A stretch of 64,000 nt of DNA from Begonia masoniana (lineage: Eukaryota > Streptophyta > Magnoliopsida > Cucurbitales > Begoniaceae): NCBI GenBank assembly GCA_022432975.1, contig CM039502.1, positions 18,113,453 to 18,177,452 of the forward strand, written 5' to 3'. The translations under genes and the position numbers were made by a program. The notes under the pieces were generated by a model. It was not told the origin of the DNA, searched no databases, and worked only from the letters and a program-made list of their open reading frames with translations. Shown here in pieces: positions 21,922 through 33,896 of the stretch (the first letter of the stretch is position 1; each line of letters begins with the position of its first letter).

Positions 21922-24900
21922 ATGGATCTCCACCTCGATCTCGATGCCCCTCACTCTATGGGAACTACTATCATTGGCGTCACCTACAATGGAGGTGTTG
22001 TTCTCGGAGCAGATTCTCGAACCAGCACTGGTTAAATTCCTAACCCTAAGCTTTTCAGTTTCTTTCTTGGATTTCTGGTACTTTGACCTATGAACGGAAG
22101 GTATTGGTAGTCCATCATCGTTAATTGACAACACTTCTGATCTGGTTGGCGAGGATAAAAAGTTTTTCGGAATTCCATTTACCCAGAAGTATTCATTTTT
22201 CCCATTTTTATTCATTATGGGCTTAGTGGGAGTACTTTTAGAAGTAGTTGTCTTTTCTTGACATTTTTGTCTGTCGACTCTAAATAGCTGAACAAAGTCT
22301 ATTAACTATATAGCAAGCAGATCAAAGTTCTCAAATGAAGACATTGAACTATTTTGCCTCCTTAACTTTGGACTCTGTAAACCATTTAGATTTGTGTTTT
22401 GGCATAAGAAGGGAAGATAAGTATCCTGAACTGAGAATTGTGATTGGTTGCCTGATGTTCCGAAATTTCATTTCATCCAAAGCATTAGTTTTAATTTTTC
22501 CATTTTAGTTAGCGTGAGTTCAGGTAGGTTATTTATTTACTTCATCGGAGACCATGCTGTCTAGTAATGGTAATCTTTGCATTTTGGTTGATACTATTGT
22601 TCTTTTTTTTTTTTGCAGGAGCATATGTGGCTAACCGTGCCTCAGACAAAATTACACAGTTGACAGACAATGTTTATGTTTGTCGCTCTGGCTCGGTATC
22701 GGTCTTCTTAAAACTTCCCCTTTTGACTGGTTTGAAACTGCATTGTCTCTATTCAAATGTGGAAAAATTTCTTTGTTTGCCTCATCTGAAGTTCTCTGTG
22801 TCTGCTTTACTTCTTTTGCAATGTTTTCCTCGTTTCTTTTCCAGGCTGCTGATTCTCAGATTGTTTCAGACTATGTGCGTTACTTCCTTCATCAACACAC
22901 GTGAGTGATTCCAAGTGGTTCTTCACTGACTAGATTGGAGAATGTATTTTTGTTAATACAATAATTATCTCAAAACCTTTTTTTTTCTTTCTAAAAAAGG
23001 CAGCACTAAATTTCTATGTGAACTAAGTATTGTTATGCTAAAAATTAAATCATAAAATTTCTCTGACGAAATGGTGTAATATCATTTCTGTGTCAATCTT
23101 ATTGAATTTACAGGCTTACTAAGTGTGTCTGATGAAGACCTTGGTGTTTAATGTTTTTATGAATTATTTTTCATCTTATGGATTTGAATGTAAAATTACT
23201 AGTTGTGATGATATCTGAATATTTTCCCAGATTTTGAATTACTGTTATATTGATGAACAGAATCCAGCTAGGGCAGCCCGCAACAGTCAAAGTAGCTGCT
23301 AATCTTGTCAGGCTATTGGCATACAATAACAAGGTTTGTGAATGATAATTAGAGCTTTATATGATGAAGTTTTCTATTGTTTTTCTGAGAGTTTTTGGTG
23401 CATAATTTGTAGCAGATCCTTATCTACGATTTCATGTCACTTATAAGCCATATTATCATCTGTAAATTGGCAGAATATGTTACAAACTGGTCTCATTGTT
23501 GGTGGGTGGGATAAGTATGAAGGTGGTAAGATCTATGGAATTCCACTTGGTGGAACAGTCATTGAGCAGCCTTTTGCTATTGGAGGTGAGTTGGCCTTGT
23601 GTTTCTCTATTATCTACGATCTTTTGTGTATTTCTAATTATGAGTTATAAATCTGCCTGAAAAATTAACTAAATTTTATCATCCTTGCTATTTTAGTTGG
23701 TCATGTTCCACGGTCTTGCATATTGAAATAAAGGGCTGATTTACTATTGATTTCTTTCTGAGCTCAATGTGATGTTTGGTTTTACTACTTTTTGCAGGAT
23801 CTGGATCCAGTTACCTTTATGGATTTTTTGATCAAGTGTGGAAAGAAGGGATGACCAAGGATGAAGCTGAGGTAACACTTTCCTGTTGCTGTATATTTTT
23901 TTATGGTAAAATATGAATTTGGAAAGAAAAGCTTTATACAAAGAGATGAGCTATAAATACTCAACATCGTTGGCAAGAGCTATTTTAGCATTATCCAACA
24001 GACGAGATTTACAAAAAGAATGTTGAATGGACTTCACATCTACTTGGTCATCATCAAAAGTTATTTTATTCAGCTTCTTTCAAATACACTAAAAGATGCA
24101 ATGAGGACTACTTCCTCTTCTTCCCCTCCCACCCTAACTGAGGCCAACATAAGATTTTTAACCAAACCACATTACCCACGAGATATCAAAACACTTCCAA
24201 ACCCAAGACTACAGGATCATGCCCATCTAACAAAGTATGGGAATATGATAAGCATCTTCCTAATGCTTTCCCCTGATAAACCATTCATTAGGGATCACAA
24301 ATCCCTCCTCTTCAAATTTTTCAGCGAGAGAAGAGCTTCCCAACCAGCAAACCAAGTGAAAAGTGTCACACTTCCTTGTTGGTGGTTTACGTAGTTTATT
24401 TTCTGCTTACTAATTTATTTCTGCTATTCGTTTGTTTGCTTTTGTTTCCATAGATGTCGCTGTAGTTTATGCTAGTAGTGTGAAGTCCAGGTCATAGTAG
24501 TGGCGTGGCGTGGGGAGAGATCCTTTGTAACTATAGAGGAGCAAAGAAATGAGGCTGTAATTTCTTGATCTTCCCACATTTGTTTCTTCTCTCTTGAAGA
24601 ACTCTATCAATTAGTATTAGACCCTATGAAATGGTCTAATGTAGGTATGCTAAGTACTCTAGAAAGAGTACGAAGTGGTGTTTTTAAAGGCTCCTGAGCT
24701 GTACCCGATTCCGAACTTACCCTCACTACCTTTTGGTTTTCCCCTGCTTTCTTTTCCGTAGTACAATGTTTGATAACCGATGAAAAGAAAATGTTTGAAA
24801 ATCGACGAAAGAGGATATGGTCCAGGAAGATTAGAACTTCCTGTGTAGAATCTTCTGTCTAGATTATTATTTGCCATGGCTCCTCAAAGCGGATCAATTT

Positions 24901-25364
24901 GAAATTCCTCAGTATCCAACCACTGGTTCAATAAACTCAATTAAAAAGCAAAAAAAGGGTTCATTAGGAGAAGAAGAATCATGGCTAAGCAATCTATCTA
25001 TTTTGAATGGAACGCATCCTAAACTATCAAGATTTCGTGTTAACTGTATATTTTTGGGTGCTTTGCAGCAATTAGTGGTCAAAGCAGTTTCCCTCGCGAT
25101 TGCACGAGACGGTGCCAGTGGGGGCGTTGTCCGCACTGTAATTGTAAGACCCTTTAACTGAACTATTTCATAACACAAGCACAGGAGAATCTATAGCTGA
25201 GACTTGCAATTTGTGTGCTGTGCTTATAGATCAACTCAGACGGAGTGACAAGAAATGTCTATCCTGGCGATAAACTTCCTCTTTGGCATGAGGAGCTGGA
25301 GCCGCATAATTCATTACTCGACATCCTCAACACTTCAACAAGTCCGGAGCCGATGAACATGTAA
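21922..25364 (+). CDS. PBA1: 20S proteasome beta-1 subunit (caspase-like site)
   Basis: Eight exons: 21922-22030, 22619-22695, 22845-22900, 23261-23333, 23474-23585, 23798-23871, 25069-25143 and 25230-25364, all GT-AG, giving 236 residues. A short propeptide ends ...HSMG before [17 protein letters not shown], so the catalytic N-terminal Thr is exposed after cleavage behind the Gly. Later landmarks are '[19 protein letters not shown]', '[17 protein letters not shown]', '[14 protein letters not shown]' and '[17 protein letters not shown]'. The product is the peptidyl-glutamyl (caspase-like) protease of the 20S core in cytosol and nucleus. The length matches plant PBA1 (about 233). Intron 6 (23872-25068, about 1.2 kb) is unusually long but contains nothing recognisable. 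Exon 1 is present a second time upstream. Confidence 0.96.
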
Positions 25365-25845
25365 CGAATGAATTCGAATTGTTGCAGTTTATGCATTTGA
25401 CAATTTCTCACTGGGATAGAGTAATCTTTGGATTTATTATGGGTCTCCATCTCCAAACTACGATTACAGACAGTGTTGTTCTTATTAAACCTTGATTAAG
25501 ATCTGAGTAAGTTGCTCGTTATACCAAATGTTTGGCTGATCCTTTACTTGAGCAAAAACAGAGTCGGAACTTGCTTAAGCATAAAAGAGACCAATTTGAG
25601 AGAGGAAGTAACCTTAGGTTTACGTGTAATTAATATTTTATTTTAATTATATTTAATTGATCTTAATTATTTGACGAAGGTATTATTAGCAAAAGAGAAA
25701 TGTTGGATTTGTATTTAATTCTGTATTTTAATTTTACCGCTTAAAATGTTTTAATTTAATAATTAAATAATATATTAATTATTCTAATTACTCTTGTTGA
25801 TGAATTTATTGTGTAATTACTAATTTACCCTCACAAAAATGTTTA

Positions 25846-25942
25846 TGGGCTCCTATCCTTCTCAAGCCCAGTGTAAATTTCAGTGACATGGCGGTTTTAC
25901 CTGTATATAAAGGTTTGTCATTCTTCCAGTTCTCTAGGGTTT
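25846..25942 (+). promoter_or_regulatory. Housekeeping-type promoter: site II, TATA, telo-box
   Basis: TGGGCT at 25846-25851 and its inverse AGCCCA at 25865-25870 are site II motifs. TATATAAA is at 25904-25911 and CTAGGGTTT (inverse telo-box) at 25934-25942. This combination is typical of plant ribosomal-protein and snoRNA genes. The sequence 25365-25840 upstream is AT-rich with nothing else recognised. Confidence 0.6.
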
Positions 25943-25967
25943 CGGCGGCCCCTTAGCATCGAAGAAG

Positions 25968-26132
25968 ATGAGTTTACTGGCCTGTATTCCTTCTGTGATC
26001 GCAGAAGTGGTTTATTTCTCTTCATCTGATTCTTCTGTTTTGATTTCTACCGGAAATGGCATTATGATTTGTTTAAAGATCATCAGAATTGAGCTTGGGA
26101 CTATGGGGCTGAAGTTTGGCTCTTTGGCGTAG
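25968..26132 (+). CDS. Short ORF (54 residues) after a telo-box promoter, unknown
   Basis: The frame starts MSLLACIPSVIAEVVYFSSS and ends at a TAG. It is the first ATG after the TATA box and telo-box. I recognise no family, and the composition (Ser/Ile-rich, no motif) is not persuasive. The transcript could instead be a non-coding RNA or a snoRNA host. Sequence 26133-27050 shows no other gene; small frames at 26146-26368 overlap each other and look random. Confidence 0.25.
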   Translation: MSLLACIPSVIAEVVYFSSSDSSVLISTGNGIMICLKIIRIELGTMGLKFGSLA

Positions 26133-27057
26133 CAAATAAAGTGCCTTGGGGATGAATGCAGCTCCCTACATCAATTCCCAACCTCTTTCATATTCGCTGC
26201 TCTATCCTTCTTTTGGGTTGCGAATATCCAAACTCGGGGATATACACTTTCCTCGTCCGTTTAATTTATTCGTTTTTTTTTTTTTTGTCTATAATTGTCT
26301 TCAACTGGCCGAAATTTTATTCGAGTAGTAATTCAGGCAGCCTCCTAGCCGATGCAATGGCATGGTAGGTGTTTAACTGCTCGTAGATTAATCTCTTTTG
26401 CTCTTCAGACTTGCTGAGATTTCCATTGAAGCTGGTCTAGTAAGCTCAAGTACATGTTAAATTTCTTCAATGCTTTTGCGCCAGGGCTGTGTTTTGAATT
26501 TAAAGATGAGTTATTTTTTTCCAATCTCGAATAAATCAAAGATCTGCGTAGAAAAACTTGAAAGATTCAGAGAAGCTTTTTTGGGTTTATCATAATTCTA
26601 CTATTGAAGCTGCAGATGCCAGAGCTGCAATCCTCCTGTGCACAATCTATAGAATTGAAAATATTTGAATCCCCCATTTCTGTTACGCCTCAGCTTCTGA
26701 TGCATCTATCGGCATCTCTGCTGTTGTAATTGTTAGGGAGAGGGTACCCTCGCAGCTCAGAGATCCATGGCTGCTTTCTTCTTCTTCCTTTCTCAGTATT
26801 GCCAAAATGATCGACCGGATTTTGAGAAGCATTATTTTCTTCCATGGCAAAGATTTAAATTAAACATCATCGTTATTGGATTAATCATCTAATTTCAGGA
26901 ATGAGACGTGACTAATCAATCATAAGCCAGTTTCTCAGATTTCCTTGGAGAAGAACAGATTAAATGAAAGACGACATACTGAAACGTAGATGGTAAATAC
27001 TTGAAAAGAAGTTGAAATTATTCGGAAAGGTTACATTTTTAATAAAAATGTAAATCC

Positions 27058-27160
27058 GAAACCGATCGGTTCGGTTCGGTTCGGTTCCTCCCCGAAATCA
27101 AACCGAACATCTTGGTTCGGTAAATCCGAAACCAAAACCGGTTTTGCACACTCCTATTAA
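27058..27160. repeat. CGGTTCGG-rich MITE fragment
   Basis: GATCGGTTCGGTTCGGTTCGG is followed by inverse ACCGAAC and AACCAAAACCGGTTTTGCACACTCCTA, resembling one end of the hAT-like family (…TGCCCACCCCTA). It is short and truncated. It lies about 150 bases upstream of the DnaJ zinc-finger gene. Confidence 0.45.
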
Positions 27161-27311
27161 ATTATATTTGTTATAAATATTAAAATTGATATATTTATTA
27201 TTAGAGAAATATCTTTTGTATGGTAAAGTCGACGTGTCGTAACAGATCGTGTGATGTTTTGGATAACAGAAAGGAGAGGACTTTAAGTTTGGATATGCGA
27301 GAGCAGCTCTA

Positions 27312-28123
27312 ATGGCTGCAATGTCTATAGCCCCTTTCAACCTTCGTTTCTCCCGTATTCTTTCATCTTCTCCGTCGCGGCCATTGCCATTTTTACAGCC
27401 TGCTTTCTGCGTTCCTATCCAGGATGTCCAGTCGCAGGTGTTTTCCTTCTTTCAAATTTTATGCTTCGTAGCTTTGAACCAGCTATGGCGGACATTCCTC
27501 ATTCTTAACTCTTGTTTTATTCTGTCCCTGTCTGCGTTGGATAACTAGCTAATTAGCAGCTTTTCATTCATTTCTTTGGACATGCGCTCGCTTTATATTT
27601 TTTGCCTAATCAATTTCATTCTTTTTCATTTTTTTTAGATATTTTGGAAGGAGGAATTTTCAATCAAAGAATGTGTTACATTCTAAGAAACATTTTAGGA
27701 GTCTGATATTACGATCTGATGTCTTCTTTTCTGGTTACGATTGTCCTCACTATCATCCAGTTTTTTTGAAGGTTGATACTGCAATCGCATGTGAACCTTG
27801 CAATGGTAGAGGGTGGATAGTTTGTGATTTTTGTAAAGGGCAGAAAACCAATGTGAAATCAGAAAACAGTCGGATGTTTCGCCGCTGCCCATCTTGCAGA
27901 GCTGTGAGTAGTTCATTATTAGCTCCTTTCTAATTACAATATCTTTTGGCAGTTGCTAGTATTTGCTTAATAATCATGTAAAACCAGACTGAGCTGTTAG
28001 AACCCTAATTAGGACTTGTGTTTTATTTTTGCTCAGGTTGGATACGTGTTATGTTCAAAGTGCAAAGTTTTCAAATGTGTAACTTTTCCCAACTACAATG
28101 ATGGAGAGGACCTATCTTTTTGA
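27312..28123 (+). CDS. Plastid-targeted DnaJ-type zinc-finger protein (CxxCxxxG repeats)
   Basis: Three exons: 27312-27439 (or 27437), 27639-27903 and 28037-28123. Exon 1 encodes a Ser/Pro/Arg-rich leader of about 40 residues that looks like a transit peptide. Exons 2-3 carry four Cys pairs: CEPCNGRGW, CDFCKGQK, CPSCRAVG and CSKCKVFKC, the cysteine-rich domain of DnaJ/BSD2/LQY1-like plastid chaperones without a J domain. Such proteins bind zinc and assist folding or assembly of photosynthetic complexes. The role of this one is inferred only from the fold. The donor at 27438 (CAG|GTGTTT) would put exon 2 out of frame; using GT two bases later (27440) restores the frame. At2g24395 is the likely Arabidopsis counterpart (from memory). 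Confidence 0.8.
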
Positions 28124-28676
28124 ACCTCCAATTATATTTGAGAGGTACTCATTTGTTGACTATTCGGTTGAGATATGTATTTAAACCGTGTTCGTTTTAT
28201 TTTTCTCCCCTAACTCATCATATGTAATGTTAACACTTTCTATATTTGAGATTGTTACATTTTAATGTTGTCTTTCTTTCACTCAAGAGAAAGTGAGCCG
28301 ATGCAAAAGAAGAAGCTCAATATTTGAGATCTAACTATATATATAGAGTCAATTATATGATGTTTCTAGAATTCCTTTTTGTTTATAATTCTAGCAATGA
28401 ATTCTGAGTGACTTAATTACTGTCTGAAGAAGCTATTGTTTAGAGATTGGAGTGCATGTTAGCCAATCTTGCTTTCTAAATTCTTTGAGTCACACTCATT
28501 GTTCTGCGGATGAAACAATAGTTCTATAGTAGGACAAAATTTCACTTCAATTCAGAGGAATCAGATCAATTGTTGAAAATTATTTGAACTACTCCGGATT
28601 GTTTACAAATGTGAATGGGTCGAATGTTATCTGAACTAACCCTGCAGATTCAGATTCAGATTCAGATTCAGATTCA
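28124..28676. other. 3' flank of the DnaJ-type gene
   Basis: No gene is recognised. A short run of about five ATTCAG units sits at about 28646-28676, immediately before the first 358-bp repeat copy, and appears to be the same hexamer as the large array downstream. Confidence 0.5.
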
Positions 28677-29034
28677 ATTTCATCTATGGCTTTTGCTGTT
28701 TCTCAATAATGTTCTACTCTGGATCCTTACCATACCCAAGATATGACTGACTTGTAATTTTCATTAGAAGTAGCTTCTAGCTCCTCTTTGCTCTTTTTTA
28801 GCTATCAAGAAAATAGGCTCCCATTATGATGACATCTAGTATAGATCGAACTGTATCTCTCTCTCTCTCTCTCTCTCTATGTATATGTATTGTGCTTTCC
28901 ACATAAGGACCCACTGTTTATATAGTGGCAACTAAAGACAAAACTAAGTGATACAAAAGTGTCATGTTTTTTTTCTTGTATTGCAATGAAATATTATGTA
29001 ATATTGCTCTTTATATACCATTAGCCGCCTTCCT
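28677..29034. repeat. 358-bp segment, copy 1, flanking the hexamer array
   Basis: This is identical by eye to 30219-30576, including an 11-unit CT microsatellite and an 8-T run. No coding frame is present. It is bounded left by a few ATTCAG units and right by the 1-kb ATTCAG array. Confidence 0.9.
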
Positions 29035-30034
29035 ATTCAGATTCAGATTCAGATTCAGATTCAGATTCAGATTCAGATTCAGATTCAGATTCAGATTCAG
29101 ATTCAGATTCAGATTCAGATTCAGATTCAGATTCAGATTCAGATTCAGATTCAGATTCAGATTCAGATTCAGATTCAGATTCAGATTCAGATTCAGATTC
29201 AGATTCAGATTCAGATTCAGATTCAGATTCAGATTCAGATTCAGATTCAGATTCAGATTCAGATTCAGATTCAGATTCAGATTCAGATTCAGATTCAGAT
29301 TCAGATTCAGATTCAGATTCAGATTCAGATTCAGATTCAGATTCAGATTCAGATTCAGATTCAGATTCAGATTCAGATTCAGATTCAGATTCAGATTCAG
29401 ATTCAGATTCAGATTCAGATTCAGATTCAGATTCAGATTCAGATTCAGATTCAGATTCAGATTCAGATTCAGATTCAGATTCAGATTCAGATTCAGATTC
29501 AGATTCAGATTCAGATTCAGATTCAGATTCAGATTCAGATTCAGATTCAGATTCAGATTCAGATTCAGATTCAGATTCAGATTCAGATTCAGATTCAGAT
29601 TCAGATTCAGATTCAGATTCAGATTCAGATTCAGATTCAGATTCAGATTCAGATTCAGATTCAGATTCAGATTCAGATTCAGATTCAGATTCAGATTCAG
29701 ATTCAGATTCAGATTCAGATTCAGATTCAGATTCAGATTCAGATTCAGATTCAGATTCAGATTCAGATTCAGATTCAGATTCAGATTCAGATTCAGATTC
29801 AGATTCAGATTCAGATTCAGATTCAGATTCAGATTCAGATTCAGATTCAGATTCAGATTCAGATTCAGATTCAGATTCAGATTCAGATTCAGATTCAGAT
29901 TCAGATTCAGATTCAGATTCAGATTCAGATTCAGATTCAGATTCAGATTCAGATTCAGATTCAGATTCAGATTCAGATTCAGATTCAGATTCAGATTCAG
30001 ATTCAGATTCAGATTCAGATTCAGATTCAGATTC
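29035..30034. repeat. (ATTCAG)n hexanucleotide array, 1000 bp, about 167 copies
   Basis: There are 166 uninterrupted perfect hexamers plus four bases. It is not the plant telomere repeat (TTTAGGG). Because the unit length is a multiple of three, every frame is open and long frames such as Ser-Glu, Phe-Arg or Asp-Ser repeats appear on both strands. These are by-products of the repeat and no gene is supported. Confidence 0.98.
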
Positions 30035-30218
30035 GTCAGATTCAGAAGAAACTGAATTGATCAAAGCAGTATGCGGAAATCAAATCGTATGAGTTTTCAA
30101 TATGCAGCTGAGAATTCAAGTATGTGTAGACGAAAGCTAAAGGTTCATCTTTATGGAGCAGATTAAAAGGATTTGGCTCAAAGCAAAAAATGGTAAATTA
30201 AACATGATTTCACATTAG

Positions 30219-30576
30219 ATTTCATCTATGGCTTTTGCTGTTTCTCAATAATGTTCTACTCTGGATCCTTACCATACCCAAGATATGACTGACTTGTAAT
30301 TTTCATTAGAAGTAGCTTCTAGCTCCTCTTTGCTCTTTTTTAGCTATCAAGAAAATAGGCTCCCATTATGATGACATCTAGTATAGATCGAACTGTATCT
30401 CTCTCTCTCTCTCTCTCTCTATGTATATGTATTGTGCTTTCCACATAAGGACCCACTGTTTATATAGTGGCAACTAAAGACAAAACTAAGTGATACAAAA
30501 GTGTCATGTTTTTTTTCTTGTATTGCAATGAAATATTATGTAATATTGCTCTTTATATACCATTAGCCGCCTTCCT
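30219..30576. repeat. 358-bp segment, copy 2
   Basis: This is the direct repeat of 28677-29034 at an offset of 1542 bases. About 180 bases of unique sequence (30035-30218), starting TCAGATTCAGAAGAAACTG, separate it from the hexamer array. Confidence 0.9.
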
Positions 30577-30592
30577 GTTTGAAATATTGACC

Positions 30593-30990
30593 TAGGGGTG
30601 GGCAAAACGAGACTGGAACTGCAATTTTGGTCCTGTTTCAGTTCGGTTTTGCCCACCAAGAAACCGATTTTTGTTCCAAGTTTTCAAAAATTGCAGTTCA
30701 ATGTTGTTTCGCATTTTTCGGAGTCAAAAATCATAAAAATTGAATCGAACCGTCGGTGAAAAATCTATTCAACACGGTTAAAACCCGACCTATTGTAAAA
30801 ATTTGACTCATGCCTGAAAATCGGCTTAAAACTTGACCCAAATTTTGAAAACCTGATTTTAAAACAATAAAATATATATATAATTTTTTTAAAAAATTTA
30901 GAATCGAACTGTGAAATACGGTTCGGTTCTGGCTCCGCGAACTGTGGTACCAGTTCTGGTTCTCCACCTATAGAACCGTGGGTCACTGTT
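30593..30990. mobile_element. hAT-like MITE (TAGGGGTGGGCAAA end)
   Basis: The left end TAGGGGTGGGCAAAACG is intact. The interior shares ordered blocks with 11152-11571 (TTTGACTCATGCCTGAAAA, AACTTGACCCAAATTTTGAA). The right end after GGTTCTCCACCTA is not a clean inverted terminus. It is non-coding and Gly/Arg-codon-like frames are accidental. Sequence 30991-32160 to its right shows no gene. Confidence 0.6.
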
Positions 30991-32383
30991 CCGGACACCT
31001 CAATTTTGACATCTAATTTTATATTTTGATGTGATGTTTGACTGTTATTCATTAGGTAATATAAATGATATGTTATGACTGTGATTGTTCCCTAGAGTGT
31101 CTCGAAAATTCAGGAAAATGGTTTTAAACAATAGTAACTGATGAGGTCAACGGAGGTAATAAAGGGGCAACCATTGAACCAATATCGAATTTGGTCATCG
31201 CTAGTAGCAAAAATTGAGTAGATTTTAAAATGACAAATATTTATACGAACAAAAAAACGCGTGACAATTTAAAATTATATGGAGCCATCCACTCCGAAAG
31301 AAGTCTCAGCAGCCATTTCCTAAAAGCCAGAAAGAAAGACTTTGAAATTTGTTTATGTTGAATCAAATGTGCAAATCCCACTCAACATTCTTTCCCCAAA
31401 AAAAGAAAAAGACAAAACAATGTTGTTGACAACTCGAACAGCATTAACATGTTACACACAATCTATGTGAGTGAGTATCCTTGTCGCGCATTTGAGCTTA
31501 AAAATATTCATTTATTATACATGATCTTACCTAATTTAGGCATTAGCTGTCACAGTGATGTTACACCAACTCCCACATAAGAAGCCTCCACGAGAGAGAG
31601 ATAGAATGATTCATTTGATAATATTTTTTTAGGATAAATTGCATGTTAATTTTTAAACTTACGAACGGAGAACAAGTAAATTCTTGTATATTCTTTGAGG
31701 CAAATAGCCTCCTCGAATTATGAGCATGAACGATTATGGAGCTTGGTATCATCGTAAAAACGCCTCTTGCATTGAGTTTTCCAACTTACTTCTCACTGTT
31801 AATTCTAAAATCGTTGTACCGAGAATTGTTTCTTTCTTGAAATCGCCCAACAAAAAAGATTATGTGACAAAAATATTACTTTTTTTATAGTTATCTTAAA
31901 AACGAGTACTTCATTATTGAGGCTTCTAAATTTTGGGGATTATCTTAAAAAAATACGAGAACCTATTTACTCTTCACATGTAAATTTAAGAGCTAATGTT
32001 ACGTTATCAGCTAAAATTGAACTTTGGTGAGGACAATTTGAAGTGGAAATAAAATATATAAAAAGTAGTACGTGCTTAGTGGGTACAGAAATGAGTCGGT
32101 GCCTACCAAACATGAGACCTTCAAGTAGGGTTATCCCACAAAACAATATTTTAGTTCACACATTTTAGCTGATTATCCGTTTCTCTCTCTAGTTTTTTTT
32201 TGGGGGTTTGTTTTATATGTGGAGAGAGTTGGGAATTTGGGTTGGTGAAAGTATTTGACAGAATAAATTCAAGCATTTATGCTCAGATAGGGCAGGAGCA
32301 AGTCCCAATACGTCTCTTTTCTAGCCTCCCTCTTCTGTCCATGCAACATATATATATACACACACAGTATGTATATCATATGA

Positions 32384-32403
32384 TAGAGAGAGAGAGATAG
32401 AGA

Positions 32404-32466
<63 letters not shown>
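32384..32466 (+). repeat. (GA)n microsatellite in the DUF599 gene leader
   Basis: A nearly pure GA run ends directly at the start codon (GAGAGATGG). It would be part of the 5' leader. GA-rich leaders and GAGA-type elements are common in plant promoters. Length variation here could affect expression, but nothing in the sequence proves that. Confidence 0.8.
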
Positions 32467-32471
<5 letters not shown>

Positions 32472-33896
32472 ATGGAGAAAATGCTATTTGGACGTGACCC
32501 TGGTGCCTTTAGGGTTTCTGATAAACCTGGTTTATCATGCATGGTTATGGCATAGGGTCAGGACTCAGCCTCTCACTACCATCATAGGGACCAATATGAA
32601 AGGACGACGCTTTTGGGTCTCTGCCATAATGAAGGTATCTTTCCCTTCTCCATTTCTTCTTCAACCTCTCTCTCTCTCTCTCTCTCTGGCTTGTTGTCAT
32701 TTCTTGCACATGATTTTAAATTTACTCAGTTTCTATGTAAAACTAAGCTTATTGGCGCTATCAAGTGTCAGATTAGTTCCCCAGTTATAACATCTGGTCT
32801 TTTAAGAATTATGCATATAAATCTGGGAAAGTGAATTTTACATCATTACATGTTCTTTTATACCTATAATCATTTTACTTTTATTCAATGACTAATCCAT
32901 TTTTTTTCTATTAATTCTATGGGTAGAATGGAGCTTTCCAAATTTCACCATCTTTAGGATTTCCCTTCAATCTTTATGTTTCATCTTTTAACTTGAACAA
33001 TCATTTTTGAGAATGAAATAAGTCGTATTGTTAGGGTTTGTTGAGCTCCAAAAGCAATTGATTCGATTACTATCTCACATTGAAAATTTGTAGTATTAAC
33101 ATTGCATCTTTAATTAGTATAATGAATAGAGTAGAATCCAGACAAAATCGAGCAGTTCAAACCCAAAGAAGACAATACTAGATAAAATTAGAGATAATTC
33201 AAATTTTCCGACGCATATGTTACGAAGAGAGAGAATCATATTCTATTTTTCTGCTAGCATAGCACAAGCATCTCATAAATTATGTGCTAGAAGAATAGTA
33301 GCGTAATACTATATATTATATCATATCATATGCTTAGTTTGGTTTCAATAATGTGACAGGACAATGACAAGAAGAACATTCTAGCGGTTCAAACCCTAAG
33401 GAACGTGATAATGGGATCAACCCTAATGGCCACAACCTCCATTCTTCTTTGCACAGGCCTAGCAGCTGTTCTAAGCAGCACATACAGCATCAAGAAGCCC
33501 TTAAACGACACAGTTTATGGCGCCCACGGCGAGTTCATGGTGGCTCTCAAATACGTAACCCTACTCACCATCTTTCTCTTCTCCTTCTTCTCCCACTCCC
33601 TGTCAATCAGATTCACAAACCAAGTAAATATCTTGATAAACTCTCCGCAAGAATATGACGATCTCTGCTCAGTCTCTCCGGAATATGTTTCTCAGCTTCT
33701 GGAGAAGAGTTTTCTGATGAACACTGTTGGGAATCGTCTGTTTTATTCGGCTCTTCCTCTTCTTCTCTGGATATTTGGTCCTGTCCTTGTGTTTCTTTGC
33801 TCTGTAACTATGGTGCCTGTTCTTTACCATCTTGACTTAGTTTTTCCCGATGCAAAGACGAAGGTGGATGTCAATGGACGTGCTAATTTTGTATGA
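32467..33896 (+). CDS. DUF599 multi-pass membrane protein
   Basis: Two exons, 32467-32634 and 33360-33896, encode 234 residues. The N-terminus holds a hydrophobic stretch (about residues 7-25) followed by 'YHAWLWHRVRTQPLTT' and 'GRRFWV', hallmarks of plant DUF599. Further membrane segments lie at about 73-95, 117-140 and 190-222, so four helices are predicted. Conserved positions 'NDKKNILAVQTLRN', 'MGSTLMATTSILLCTGLA' and 'FYSALPLLLWIFGPV' are all present. The family's biochemical role is unknown. The start is the ATG just after the GA run and is in a good context. The likely Arabidopsis neighbour is At4g31330, by memory of locus order. Confidence 0.9.

Noticed and set aside
24020..24394. 124-residue frame in PBA1 intron 6
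   Set aside because: It is within a spliced intron, has no motif, and the flanking exons are in phase without it.
28964..30064. Long open frames of Phe-Arg and Ser-Glu repeats on both strands
   Set aside because: They are translations of the (ATTCAG)n array, whose unit is a multiple of three; no promoter, splice or non-repeat domain supports a protein.
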